DNA of 64,000 bases from assembly GCF_000007345.1 (NCBI RefSeq), contig NC_003552.1, positions 248,001-312,000 on the forward strand. The letters run 5' to 3'. The translations under genes were made by a program, and so were the position numbers. Under the pieces are notes generated by a model. It made no database searches. It was not told the origin of the DNA and saw nothing but the letters and a program-made list of their open reading frames with translations. Positions 17,347 to 25,911 of this stretch are shown one piece after another. Origin of the DNA: Methanosarcina acetivorans C2A (GTDB lineage: Archaea; Halobacteriota; Methanosarcinia; Methanosarcinales; Methanosarcinaceae). Positions within the stretch are counted from its first letter, which is position 1. Each line of letters begins with the position of its first letter.

Positions 17347-17465
17347 CCCTAGTTTCGCTTCCCTAGTTTCGCTTCGGGATCACAGGAAATCGGAGATTTC
17401 CTGGGAGTTGCGATGTAATCGCAACAGCACGAGGTTCTTTTCACTCGCTTCGCTCGCTCAAGAGG
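17347..17465. repeat. Structured intergenic element with two perfect hairpins
   Basis: Just after hisB, the 14-bp ccctagtttcgctt occurs twice in tandem (17347-17360, 17361-17374). A perfect 9-bp stem follows (caggaaatc/gatttcctg, 17383-17403, loop gga), then a perfect 8-bp stem (gttgcgat/atcgcaac, 17407-17425, loop gta), then actcgcttcgctcgctc. The GC-rich composition differs from the surrounding intergenic DNA. It could be a dispersed repeat of the genome, or the 3' end of the his transcript. Confidence 0.65.
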
Positions 17466-17519
17466 ACTAACTTATGGATCATTTTGGTAGCAATACTTAG
17501 CATTTAAGTTTTAAGCTCT

Positions 17520-18245
17520 TTATCTTGTTGTTTTGATCCTCCACTCCCCTGCAAAAACCAGCATTGCTTCAGGTCTGAGCTGCCCGACAAGGCACATGTT
17601 TGCTTTTTTTGCAGCTTTCACTCCGGAGTCAAAGGGCATGGCTTTGGTGGCAACAAGGGGGATTCCTGCCCTAGCTGCTTTTGTGACCATGTAGGCAGGT
17701 TGCCTGCCTGTGGAAAGCATGTAGTGTTGTGAGAGGTCGAGTCCCCGGAGGAAGGCAGTCCCCACTGCTTTGTCTACGGCATTGTGTCTGCCTATATCAA
17801 CAATCTGGACTGCGAGCTTTCCTTTTCTGTCTATAAGTGCAGCAAGATGGGTGCCTCTGGTAAGCTTGTAAGTCTCGGATTCAAGGTGTCCTGTGCCTGC
17901 AAAAATAGCTTCCGGATCAAAAACAGTATTTGTCTCTACGTAAATCTCTGCCGGGGCTGTCTCATTACGAGGAGGGGAGCTTTTCTTTTGAGTCAGGATA
18001 TGGACTTCATCACCCTCCACTTCAGTCCCTGCAATCTCCCCGTAACTGACAGCTCCTTCCGTGATCAGATGCCCTACTGCAAGCTCTTTAAGCTCAAAAG
18101 GAGAGGCAAAAAGGGTTGTAAAAGCTTTCCCGTCCAGAAAAAGTTTGACAGGGCATTCCCTTGCAAGCAGCACTTCCGTATCTTCTGCCGTGCCGTCGGA
18201 ATGGATTCTTTTTGCAGGGTAAGGAGTGGTGTATCTCTCAGGCAT
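17520..18245 (-). CDS. fdhD: FdhD-like protein lacking the CxxC motif
   Basis: FdhD is the sulfurtransferase that delivers sulfur to the molybdenum or tungsten cofactor of formate dehydrogenases. The 241-residue protein aligns over its length: early ASPFELKELAVGHLITEG, the cofactor-side VDIGRHNAVDKAVG motif at about 148-161, and the C-terminal ANMCLVGQLRPE. However, the region where the family carries CGxCG (about residues 85-105) reads KKSSPPRNETAPAE and holds no cysteine. Only two cysteines exist in the protein (in ARECPVK and NMCLVG). It may act on another molybdo/tungsto-enzyme, such as formylmethanofuran dehydrogenase, or have lost sulfur transfer. The function is inferred. Confidence 0.8.
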   Translation of the reverse strand: MPERYTTPYPAKRIHSDGTAEDTEVLLARECPVKLFLDGKAFTTLFASPFELKELAVGHLITEGAVSYGEIAGTEVEGDEVHILTQKKSSPPRNETAPAEIYVETNTVFDPEAIFAGTGHLESETYKLTRGTHLAALIDRKGKLAVQIVDIGRHNAVDKAVGTAFLRGLDLSQHYMLSTGRQPAYMVTKAARAGIPLVATKAMPFDSGVKAAKKANMCLVGQLRPEAMLVFAGEWRIKTTR

Positions 18246-18356
18246 TTTTGGTCTGAATTTTGATATGTTTTTCAGATTTATTATTTCATTGATAGCGGTT
18301 CATTGTTTATTGCCTGTTTAGCTTTTGAATGTCCCTTCAATTTCTTTTTTCTACTT

Positions 18357-19910
18357 TTAACTGCTTACAATTTCATAGTCTGCACTGCAGTCAAAGTATG
18401 TACTTCCTGAGTTAAACTCAATTCTCAGAATGTTATCATCTGTTGGTATTCCGATATTATATAGATTAATTGCGGAGTCATTTTCCGGCCACCAGCCAAT
18501 AAGATTCACTCCATCAACCTGGAATTGAGTTCCTGATAGATAAGAAGGAAGTAAATATGTTAAAGTCGACTCATAGTCGGAATAGTCTTTCACATATATT
18601 CCAGTGACTTTTCCCTGATCCACATATTCTCCATCAATATACATCTTAACATTAAAGTTGAAGTTGGTGATCTGGTTGGTGTTCATATCTGCAGTTCCAG
18701 ACGTCTGGTCTCCATCTATTACGAGCTTTACAATGTCATTCTTTTTAAGTTTCTTTTCGGAACCATCGATTTTAATCCAATAATAGTTATTATTTCCGTT
18801 ATTTCCATTATTTTTGAATTGGATGTAAGTTCCTGAAGAGATGACTCCTCCAATTCCAGGTTTATTTAATATAATGCTGTTTCCATGAGTTAATTCTTCT
18901 TCAGGTTCATCCTCTTCTTCAGATCCGTCCTCGTCTTCGCCGGACTCAGAACCGTCGACTTCTCCCTCTTTCAGGCTGCCGCCTGTCCCCAGTTCTGCTT
19001 CAATCACGGACTTGCTGATACAGAGCCTCTCAAGAGTTTTATTACTACCGGGCAGGAAAGAAAAGTATACGGTGTCTGAACCTATTTTGTCAAGCGCATA
19101 ATCCGTTCCGTATTCAAGACCTGCATTTTTTGAGGTTTCGTTGAGGTAGGAGATCCAGGCATCCGGGTATCCGGTGAGAATTGTGCAGGTGAAAGAGTCG
19201 ATTCCTTCTGAATCATTGCTGTCATAGATAGGGACTGCATAAAGCCCGGTCAGCCTCAAAGAAGCATCGGTGTTTGAAGAGATGCTGTCAGGTTCCCCTG
19301 TAATTTTGATCGCATTGATCGAAACTGTATAGTTATCTTCATCAGTTTGTTTTATATTGAATGAGGGGAACTGCCTCATTAATGATCTGCCTTTTTGGGA
19401 AAGGATAAGGGCTCCGTTTTCGTATCTAAAGGCCTGGTTTAAATATTCTCTGTTGTTTGAATAATAGGTAATCCCTCCGCAGTCCACTATTTGAGGGGAG
19501 GTCGAAATAGAAGATTTTTCTGGAATTATGGTCATTCTGCAACATTCAGTGTTTAATGAAAGTGTTCCGCTTGATTTTGATGGTTCCAGAATGGGAATTT
19601 CCCCTCCTCCCATACTAAACGAAATAGTTACTGGAAATCCATATTCTGAAGAATTAAGCTCTGAAGAAGTAAAGAGAGATATCATGTCTACCGTTGATTT
19701 GAGTTCGGCCATGTCGTTCTGGACTTCACTCATATGTGATTGTTCTGCATCAGTCTTCCACGCCGGAACATACTCAACCCTGACAACTGCAAGTACAGTA
19801 AATATGATACTCAGCAGCAAGACTGCCGCAACTACGGTAGCTCCCGCAGATTCCGAGTTGAAGAGGTTTTTTCTGGCCTTTTCCCTGATTCTGTTCTTTC
19901 TGGTCTTCAT
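18357..19910 (-). CDS. Large pilin-like surface protein with acidic linker
   Basis: A 517-residue protein with a short basic N-terminus (KTRKNRIREKARKN) and one hydrophobic helix (about 23-45: GATVVAAVLLLSIIFTVLAV), like type IV pilin-like proteins. The helix is followed by VEYVPAWKTDAEQSHMSEVQNDMAELKS, also found in two other proteins of this locus. After the shared domain (to about 315) comes an acidic linker (EDEDGSEEEDEPEEE, about 322-338). A beta-rich C-terminal domain (about 340-517), absent from its paralogues, has an Asn/Gly-rich loop. It is predicted to be anchored or assembled at the cell surface. No prepilin peptidase site is certain. It is the last gene of the 22086-18357 run; 180 bases separate it from its upstream neighbour. 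Confidence 0.7.
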   Translation of the reverse strand: MKTRKNRIREKARKNLFNSESAGATVVAAVLLLSIIFTVLAVVRVEYVPAWKTDAEQSHMSEVQNDMAELKSTVDMISLFTSSELNSSEYGFPVTISFSMGGGEIPILEPSKSSGTLSLNTECCRMTIIPEKSSISTSPQIVDCGGITYYSNNREYLNQAFRYENGALILSQKGRSLMRQFPSFNIKQTDEDNYTVSINAIKITGEPDSISSNTDASLRLTGLYAVPIYDSNDSEGIDSFTCTILTGYPDAWISYLNETSKNAGLEYGTDYALDKIGSDTVYFSFLPGSNKTLERLCISKSVIEAELGTGGSLKEGEVDGSESGEDEDGSEEEDEPEEELTHGNSIILNKPGIGGVISSGTYIQFKNNGNNGNNNYYWIKIDGSEKKLKKNDIVKLVIDGDQTSGTADMNTNQITNFNFNVKMYIDGEYVDQGKVTGIYVKDYSDYESTLTYLLPSYLSGTQFQVDGVNLIGWWPENDSAINLYNIGIPTDDNILRIEFNSGSTYFDCSADYEIVSS

Positions 19911-20089
19911 AGCGGAACATCACATAATTTTTTTAGTATTCTTAAAATGTAAATCCTTAAATTTCCGTTTTTTAATTTTCTACCTTTCAATATCCGTTTT
20001 TTAACCTTATACTGAGAGTGGATTAATTACGGCTTATTTTATTCCATCCGATTTAGTCTGTTATCTACGGGCAACGATAATGGCAAAGT

Positions 20090-21016
20090 TCAGATCAAAC
20101 CATTAATCAGCTCTGCATTAACTATGGTTTTGCCAATGTACAGTCTGTCCAAGCTTCTGTCACTTCCATTTTCCGGAAATGAAAAGTACAGGTAATCATT
20201 TTCTACGATGTCAAGGGTGTAGTCTTTATCTTTCTCCAGTCCGGCTCTTATCATTGTTTCGTTAAAATAGGCTTCCCAGGCTTCTGGATGGGTAGTGTTT
20301 ATTTTTAAAGCAAAAGAACTCATATTTTCGTAGTCGTCACTGTCGTAAAAAGAGCTAAATGAACAATCTCTAAGGTAAATGGAACAGTCCGAAGTTGATG
20401 AAAGTGTGTCTTCCAATCCCCTGATCTCAATTGCATTGATTGAAAAACTGTAGTTTTTATCCGAAACTTCGGAGACACGCATCATTGGATAAAGTTTCAT
20501 TACCGATTGATCTTTTTGCTCAAGGATCAAAGCCCCATTTTCATACTTGAAGGTCTGGTCAACATAATAATTATTATTAGAACTATATGCAACGGTGCCA
20601 CAGTTTATAACTTTTTCACTATCGTTTGCAGGATTGATTGTAATTTTGCATGTATCCGTATTTATGGAAACCGTCCCGCTGAACTTTGAATAATCGGTGA
20701 GTGGCATTTCCCTACTTCCGGTATGAAGGGGCATTGTTATTGTAATGCTTGAGGAAGAGGAATTTGGGTCTGACATCAGGAATATTGTAGTTCTGTCTAT
20801 TTTTGATTTGAGTTCTGTCATGTCTTCCCATACACTGGATACGTGAGAATATTCTGCGTCAGTTTTCCATTCCGGAACATATCCAAGATGGATCATGGAA
20901 AAAACTGCAAATAATATCCCTAAAAGTAAAATAGCTGCAATAGCTGTAGATTCAGCAGACTCAGATCGGGAAAAAAAATCTTTGCCAAATTTTAATGTGA
21001 TGCCTTTTTCCTCCAT
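20090..21016 (-). CDS. Pilin-like protein, YVPxWKxDAE family
   Basis: This is a paralogue of the proteins at 18357 and 27092: a hydrophobic helix (STAIAAILLLGILFAVFSMI), then YVPEWKTDAEYSHVSSVWEDMTELKS, then a Ser/Thr-rich beta domain with KYENGALILEQKDQSVMKLYP, the motif these three proteins share. The frame is open to 21097, but that would overlap the upstream pilin by 34 bases. The ATG at 21016 has a gaagga Shine-Dalgarno, giving 308 residues. Eight or more N-glycosylation sequons agree with surface exposure. A minor pilin or adhesin is the simplest role; that is inference. Confidence 0.72.
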   Translation of the reverse strand: MEEKGITLKFGKDFFSRSESAESTAIAAILLLGILFAVFSMIHLGYVPEWKTDAEYSHVSSVWEDMTELKSKIDRTTIFLMSDPNSSSSSITITMPLHTGSREMPLTDYSKFSGTVSINTDTCKITINPANDSEKVINCGTVAYSSNNNYYVDQTFKYENGALILEQKDQSVMKLYPMMRVSEVSDKNYSFSINAIEIRGLEDTLSSTSDCSIYLRDCSFSSFYDSDDYENMSSFALKINTTHPEAWEAYFNETMIRAGLEKDKDYTLDIVENDYLYFSFPENGSDRSLDRLYIGKTIVNAELINGLI

Positions 21017-21063
21017 GCTTCCTTCATTTTCCCGCCCGTTCCCCTCCTTTTGTGCGTTTATTT

Positions 21064-22086
21064 TTATTCGACGTGGATTCCCAGGAAGTCTATCCATGCG
21101 GTTTTATCGGCTTTTTTGTCTGCGTGCGTTACAGCAACTATCCTTACCTTGAATGCCTCAAGTTCTTCAATATTTCTCACATAGGAAGTAAGATCTATGT
21201 AATAAGGTTCGAAATTTTTATTGTACTCTGGCATATTTGGTTCGACTCTTACCCATTCGGGGTTTTCTTCAGAGTCGTCAACACTGATGTCAAGTGTAAT
21301 ATATTCGTAATTTTTATCGTGCACGCTATATACTATTTTTAAGGTTACGTTGCTGAAAGGTTCTGTAATTCCTTCATCGTCTGCGTCGATGTCGAAATCG
21401 AATACCTGGGCTGTGGAATTGGGGTTTCCGTCTTTTTTATCTGGGGCATAGTAAGTAGTAAAAATCCCATCTCCGGTTTCATTAACCGCTTTTGTAGATA
21501 TCCACCCTTCGGAAGTATCATCTGCTGTTCCATTCGGATGGGGAGTTATCCAGTATCTGCCGGTATCATCAGTGTCATCAGAACTTTCACTTTCTTCGCT
21601 TCCACTCTGGAGCATAACTCTCTGGATTAACTGATCTGATTCGGTGTCTACAAAGTACATATCAATTGTATCCGTACTCTTCAGGTCGATTCCCCTACTA
21701 AGGTTAGTATCGATTACAATGTAATCCCCGGCCATAAGGACATTATTTGTGGCGTCGTAACTAACACTGGGGTCGGAAGACAACTCAAATACTTCCTGCT
21801 GCCCATTAATATTGAGAACAATCTTTGCATCTTCCAGATCGATGGCTTCTCCCCCTTTATGGAAGATCTTCACGGTATTCGCACCCGTGTCGATTCTTTC
21901 CTGCAGGTCAGCCTTTGGCGTGTGAGGTGGATTTATATTTACCTCATCCGAAAATATGACCACGGCGATTGAAGAAAAAGCCAACATAACTACAGCTAAC
22001 ATGAGCACCTGCCCCATTACCTCCGAAACTGCCTGACAGTCCCCCTCGAGTGCCCTGTTTTTTTTACCCTCCACGATAACAGTCAC
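21064..22086 (-). CDS. Archaeal type IV pilin (DUF1628-like N-terminus)
   Basis: A 340-residue protein with the archaeal pilin N-terminus: a charged leader, then CQAVSEVMGQVLMLAVVMLA (about 17-36) as the assembly helix, the place where prepilin peptidase would cut just before the helix. The next domain has the family motif TVKIFHKGGEAIDLEDAKIVLNINGQ. An acidic Ser/Asp linker leads to a C-terminal beta domain (about 195-340: SNVTLKIVYSVHD, YIDLTSYVRNIEELEAFKVRIVA) shared with the pilins at 28030 and 29044. It is first in a minus-strand run with the two genes that follow it. Confidence 0.78.
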   Translation of the reverse strand: MTVIVEGKKNRALEGDCQAVSEVMGQVLMLAVVMLAFSSIAVVIFSDEVNINPPHTPKADLQERIDTGANTVKIFHKGGEAIDLEDAKIVLNINGQQEVFELSSDPSVSYDATNNVLMAGDYIVIDTNLSRGIDLKSTDTIDMYFVDTESDQLIQRVMLQSGSEESESSDDTDDTGRYWITPHPNGTADDTSEGWISTKAVNETGDGIFTTYYAPDKKDGNPNSTAQVFDFDIDADDEGITEPFSNVTLKIVYSVHDKNYEYITLDISVDDSEENPEWVRVEPNMPEYNKNFEPYYIDLTSYVRNIEELEAFKVRIVAVTHADKKADKTAWIDFLGIHVE

Positions 22087-22243
22087 CTTATATAAATTCT
22101 TGTCTAACTTTCTAAATGTTATTAATCAAATATTAACCTGACTGTCTGAAAAACTCTCTTCTCTTCTTTAAAATTGCCTGGAAAACACTTATAATAAATA
22201 AGGAAGATAATTACTAAATAATCTCAAAATGTATCTGCAAAAA

Positions 22244-22251
22244 TTTATATA
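22244..22251 (+). promoter_or_regulatory. TATA-like box of the major pilin
   Basis: tttatata, preceded by an A-rich BRE-like stretch (caaaaa), lies 121 bases upstream of the pilin start at 22372. With the usual 25-base spacing, transcription would start near 22275 and leave a leader of about 95-100 nt that includes the hairpin at 22320-22345. Confidence 0.5.
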
Positions 22252-22319
22252 CGAATGAAGGATATCTTTGAATAAAGTTATAAAAAGTATTAATTGCAAA
22301 TATGTACTCAAATGTGAAA

Positions 22320-22345
22320 ATTCTGACAGTAGATCCTGTCAGAAT
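22320..22345 (+). promoter_or_regulatory. Leader hairpin before the pilin ribosome site
   Basis: A perfect 10-bp stem (attctgacag/ctgtcagaat) with a 6-base loop (tagatc) ends 11 bases before the aggaggg Shine-Dalgarno at 22357-22363 of the PilA-like pilin gene. It could stabilise the message or tune translation of a highly expressed pilin, or be a protein-binding palindrome. Confidence 0.65.
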
Positions 22346-22371
22346 GTCTTTACCTCAGGAGGGAGAAACAT

Positions 22372-22833
22372 ATGGATCTCAAAAAAATATTTAATGATAA
22401 TAAGGCAGTGTCCCCGGTCATCGGTGTCGTGCTGATGGTTGCAATTACTGTCATCCTTGCTGCCGCAATCGGTTCATCTGTCTTTGGTCAGAGTCCTGCT
22501 AAATCTGCACCGCAAGCTAACCTTGATATTAAAGCAGTTAACACCACAGATCCCGGGTATATAAAGTTTGAACACCTTGGTGGTGATCCTATTTATTTCG
22601 ATGAAAACTCCACCACGAAGGTTATGGCAGCTCTTGATGGTACATCCGTAGAGATCGATGCTACTGGCCTTGGTACACTGGATGTGGGTGATATGGTCAC
22701 AATCGGGTTGGATAAATATTCTGATAGTAATACTACTGCATTCACCGGTTTATCTTCTGGTGACACTGTCAATATCAAAATTATAGATGTCCAAACCAAG
22801 CAGCTTATCTGTAATAAGGACGTGAGATTCTAA
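22372..22833 (+). CDS. PilA-like major type IV pilin
   Basis: A short 153-residue archaeal pilin. The leader MDLKKIFNDNKA is followed by VSPVIGVVLMVAITVILAAAIGSSV, nearly the textbook DUF1628 pilin helix of halophilic and methanogenic PilA proteins. The remainder is a compact beta domain starting QANLDIKAVNTTDPGYIKFEHLGG with four potential N-glycosylation or Ser/Thr-rich stretches, ending in KDVRF. The very strong aggaggg Shine-Dalgarno and clean TATA suggest high expression, so it is the best candidate for the main pilus subunit. It is divergent from the pilin at 21064 and monocistronic. Confidence 0.82.
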   Translation: MDLKKIFNDNKAVSPVIGVVLMVAITVILAAAIGSSVFGQSPAKSAPQANLDIKAVNTTDPGYIKFEHLGGDPIYFDENSTTKVMAALDGTSVEIDATGLGTLDVGDMVTIGLDKYSDSNTTAFTGLSSGDTVNIKIIDVQTKQLICNKDVRF

Positions 22834-23720
22834 ATTAAATCTTAAGCACCTTAAAAAGGTACTTTTTCTTTTTAACTTGACACAGATTTTTTTTACTGGC
22901 AATTCTCCATTTTTTCTTTTAATCCATAATCTCTTTATAATGTTTGCCTCTACAATGAACGCATTTATCTTATTTACATCGTTCATCTAAAGAAATATCT
23001 CTAAAGTATCACATCTTACTAACGTCGAATTACATTTGTATTAAATTTGTTGAAAAATTCTTTTATGGAATTTAATATTATTGGAAAGTAATCATTCTAA
23101 ATATTTATATTTTTAAACTTCTTTACTGTCTCTATTTATTGTTCTAAATATGTCTCTATTTTTTCAATTCTTTCGGATAATACATATATTAAATAAATTA
23201 TTCATATGAAAATTCTTTACACAAAAAGTCTATTTTTATTTATACTGTTTGCTTGTCCGGGATCTTAATATATTTTTTCACCTCATCTTTTCAGCTGTTG
23301 TATCCTGAAATGATTTCGCAGATCCAAAGCCATTTGAAAGTTCAATATATGATACAATAGCAGGCGGCTCAAAAGGTTAAACGTTGAGTAAATTCAAATT
23401 CCGTTTAAGTACTGTGAGATGATCATAAAATGAAACAAATTCGAAGTTGAAGTAAAATAGCGGGTACCTGTCGACGATATATATTTGCAATAAAAGAAAT
23501 TAAAAAAGTGAGCTAATTTCGGGATAAAACACCATCTTTTCAGCCAAATTAGCTATAAATACAACTTTTTCTATAATTGTAGAGTATAACTGTCTTAACT
23601 AATTTTGCTCTTTTTCCAAAGGGAAATTAAATAATATTAATCGATGAAGAGAGCAGTTTGTAGCTACTGTTTCAATTAGTTTATTCATATAAACCTACAA
23701 AGGGTCATTATTTTTTCCTT
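22834..23720. other. Long AT-rich gene-less stretch between pilins
   Basis: 890 bases with no convincing gene on either strand. The sequence is strongly AT-rich. It contains a 9-bp inverted repeat (agctaattt at 23511-23519, aaattagct at 23546-23554) about 210 bases before the next pilin gene. Its base composition differs from that of coding neighbours. It may hold the promoter and an operator of the 23766 pilin or the decayed remains of another pilin gene, but no pilin motif could be read. Confidence 0.5.
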
Positions 23721-23765
23721 TTGCAGAAGAAGGCAAAGCCTGAAAATTATGTAGGGAGATTTACT

Positions 23766-24872
23766 TTGAATATACTTGAAAAATTCATGAAAGATTCCAT
23801 AGGAGTTTCATCTGTCATGGGTGAGGTTCTTATTGCAGGAATTATTGTTATTGCATTTGGTTCTCTATTCGTAATTATGACTTACATTGACAAGCCGGTT
23901 GATTCTACCAGGTTGTTGGCAGAAGAATGGATAGATGCACCTTCTGACACTATTTTCCTGCGCCACGCTGGAGGGGAACCTATTGATACAAAAGACCTGA
24001 AAATCAATGTCCAAATAAATGGTACCAACTATGTATATTCCTCTTCTAATATTTCTGAAAATTTAGGCGGACAAGGCTTCTGGGAACTGGCAGATGTTAT
24101 TCAAATCGATACTATCCAGGAATGGGGTATCGGCATCGAAAATGAAGAAGGTATAGATGTAAAATTGGTTGATACGAGTTCAAAGGAAGTACTTCCTAAA
24201 TACAGAATTGGCTTCTCTCCGGAATCCTCTACTGGTTCATCTGAAGACGATCTCTCTGTAAATGATTCTGAATATGATCTACCTGAAGATCCTGTTGACT
24301 TTGAGATAATAGAAGATACAGTAGTTCCGCAGGAGGACTTTATCAGCAGTTTTACAGTTCTGGGGGCTGCAATTCAATCAGGCGGATATGATCTAAAGGT
24401 GACTACTCAATTTATAGTTGGAGATGACATTTTAGATCCCTGGCAATACTCATTGCCAGTTACCGGTAATGTTAATGATGAAGAAATACACGTATGGAAT
24501 CTTTCGGCCACTTATCCGGCAGGCACTCCTGTAACTATAAATTGCAAATCCTGGATCTGGACCAAGGATAGTAAAAAACTCTCTACAAAAGACTCAGACT
24601 GGAAGAGTTATATGGAAGTTAGTTCTTCGAGTTATTCATCGAATTTAATAGTACTCAGGAACGGAGATGCTGTCCCTACAATTCCGGGTTTGGATGAGCA
24701 GCCAGATGTTGCAGAGTTTATAGAAGACTATGTGGGGGATGGTAAGTTAGTGTTGGAAGGAAATGAGGCTATTTTCCTGTTTGAACTGGGAACAACCGAT
24801 CTTCACAGTTCTGCGGCTGATTTCCAGGACTTTGTGGTTCTGATGTCGATCGATCCAGCACCGGAAAATTAA
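23766..24872 (+). CDS. Archaeal type IV pilin, long form
   Basis: A protein of 368 residues if started at the TTG at 23766, which has a gggag Shine-Dalgarno 7 bases upstream. An earlier TTG at 23721 has none. The leader MNILEKFMKDSIG precedes the helix VSSVMGEVLIAGIIVIAFGSLFVI. The next domain (EEWIDAPSDTIFLRHAGGEP, INVQINGTNYVYSS, FWELADVIQIDTIQEWGI) is clearly homologous to the pilins at 28030 and 29044. The C-terminal half (about 190-368) differs from these and carries a beta-rich ligand-like region with WIWTKDSKK. It is probably a minor pilin with a distinct tip domain. It lies on the opposite strand to most of the locus. Confidence 0.74.
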   Translation: MNILEKFMKDSIGVSSVMGEVLIAGIIVIAFGSLFVIMTYIDKPVDSTRLLAEEWIDAPSDTIFLRHAGGEPIDTKDLKINVQINGTNYVYSSSNISENLGGQGFWELADVIQIDTIQEWGIGIENEEGIDVKLVDTSSKEVLPKYRIGFSPESSTGSSEDDLSVNDSEYDLPEDPVDFEIIEDTVVPQEDFISSFTVLGAAIQSGGYDLKVTTQFIVGDDILDPWQYSLPVTGNVNDEEIHVWNLSATYPAGTPVTINCKSWIWTKDSKKLSTKDSDWKSYMEVSSSSYSSNLIVLRNGDAVPTIPGLDEQPDVAEFIEDYVGDGKLVLEGNEAIFLFELGTTDLHSSAADFQDFVVLMSIDPAPEN

Positions 24873-24920
24873 GTTTTCAGGTGGAAATCGAACTTTAGCA
24901 GAAAAAATTCAGTTTTGAAC

Positions 24921-24947
24921 CTGAAACCGATTCTTTTTCGGTTTCAG
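24921..24947. terminator. Perfect 10-bp hairpin between convergent genes
   Basis: ctgaaaccga and tcggtttcag form a perfect 10-bp stem with a 7-base loop, followed by T-rich sequence. It stands 49 bases after the pilin stop at 24872 and would serve transcripts from either side. Confidence 0.65.
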
Positions 24948-25161
24948 TTTTCAAGTTTGATGAAGTGAACATGGAGTGATAATTTCCTTTTCTTTCTTTT
25001 TTTGGAAAATGAAAGCCTTTTATAAACTTAAATATGAATCTACTAAAAGTTTGTAATGTCTTTCTGTATGATTCTGTTGTTTTTAGACTGATGTGAAATT
25101 TTCTAAACCCCCATTTGACCGATAGGCACTCACACTTGCCGTAGTTTGTTTCGCCCATCAC

Positions 25162-25911
25162 TCATTCCTCCTCATTTAAAATTCTTATGTATTCTTCTAC
25201 TAGGGATTTTCCCATTCCCAGAATTTGTGCAATTTCCTCACTTTTCATCTTTTTGCTAAGCTTTTCTACCTTCTTGTATGCTTTAATGTACCTATCACAC
25301 GCTTCCTGCGTGTGATTTGTCATTCTTGCAATATCCGGTGTTTGATATCCTTTTATGTACAAGTTTAGTATAATCCTCTTGTGAGTGACTGCTCTACCAA
25401 TATCATGTATGATTCCTCTTGTTGGCAATATCTCGCCTGTTCTTTGCATATACCCCTTTGCCTGTTTGCTTACCGTACCCGTGGAAACATTTAGCAGATA
25501 TGCCATATCAGAATGTGTTAGCAGTGCTTCCTGTTCATATGCCTCTTTAAATATCCTAACCACTTTTGTTTCCATTATTTCTCTATCTGAATACCCTTCC
25601 TTCTTCATCTCCAGGTCATCTTTGGAAATCAAGGTCAAAACAATTGGTGTTAATGGTGTTTTCTTACTGTTTTTACCATAATTCGGCTTCTCTGAAGCCT
25701 TTGCTCCATACCACAAAATCTGTCCAACTTCCAGTTTCCATGGCTCTCTATAAGATTTCCTCACCACTTCCACGAGATCATTGGCAAACATTTCCTGAAT
25801 TTTGTCACCTGCAATAAACTGGTAATCATTTTGTATCAGATCCAGAACTGAACCTTTCAGGGAGCTTGTTACCTTTGTTTCAATCATTGAAGGTACTTTC
25901 ATCTTCTCCAT
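25162..25911 (-). CDS. DUF1670 family protein (second of pair)
   Basis: A 249-residue protein of the DUF1670 family, whose function is not established. The C-terminal half is the family core: LLTHSDMAYLLNVSTGTVSKQ resembles a helix-turn-helix at about 130-150, followed by RGIIHDIGRAVTHKRIILNLYIKGYQTPDIARMTNHTQEAC, which looks like a second DNA-binding segment. The last part (SEEIAQILGMGKSLVEEYI) looks like a third. It has no signal or membrane helix. Its start overlaps the end of its paralogue upstream by 13 bases, so the two are translationally coupled. A role in regulating the surrounding pilus genes is inference from position. Confidence 0.72.
   Translation of the reverse strand: MEKMKVPSMIETKVTSSLKGSVLDLIQNDYQFIAGDKIQEMFANDLVEVVRKSYREPWKLEVGQILWYGAKASEKPNYGKNSKKTPLTPIVLTLISKDDLEMKKEGYSDREIMETKVVRIFKEAYEQEALLTHSDMAYLLNVSTGTVSKQAKGYMQRTGEILPTRGIIHDIGRAVTHKRIILNLYIKGYQTPDIARMTNHTQEACDRYIKAYKKVEKLSKKMKSEEIAQILGMGKSLVEEYIRILNEEE

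Noticed and set aside
17383-17425. The two hairpins as a known riboswitch or rRNA/ncRNA gene
   Set aside because: No conserved loops or consensus of a named RNA family could be recognised.
24895-25161. 88-codon minus-strand frame after the DUF1670 pair
   Set aside because: It covers the terminator-like hairpin at 24921-24947, has no recognisable domain and an erratic composition.
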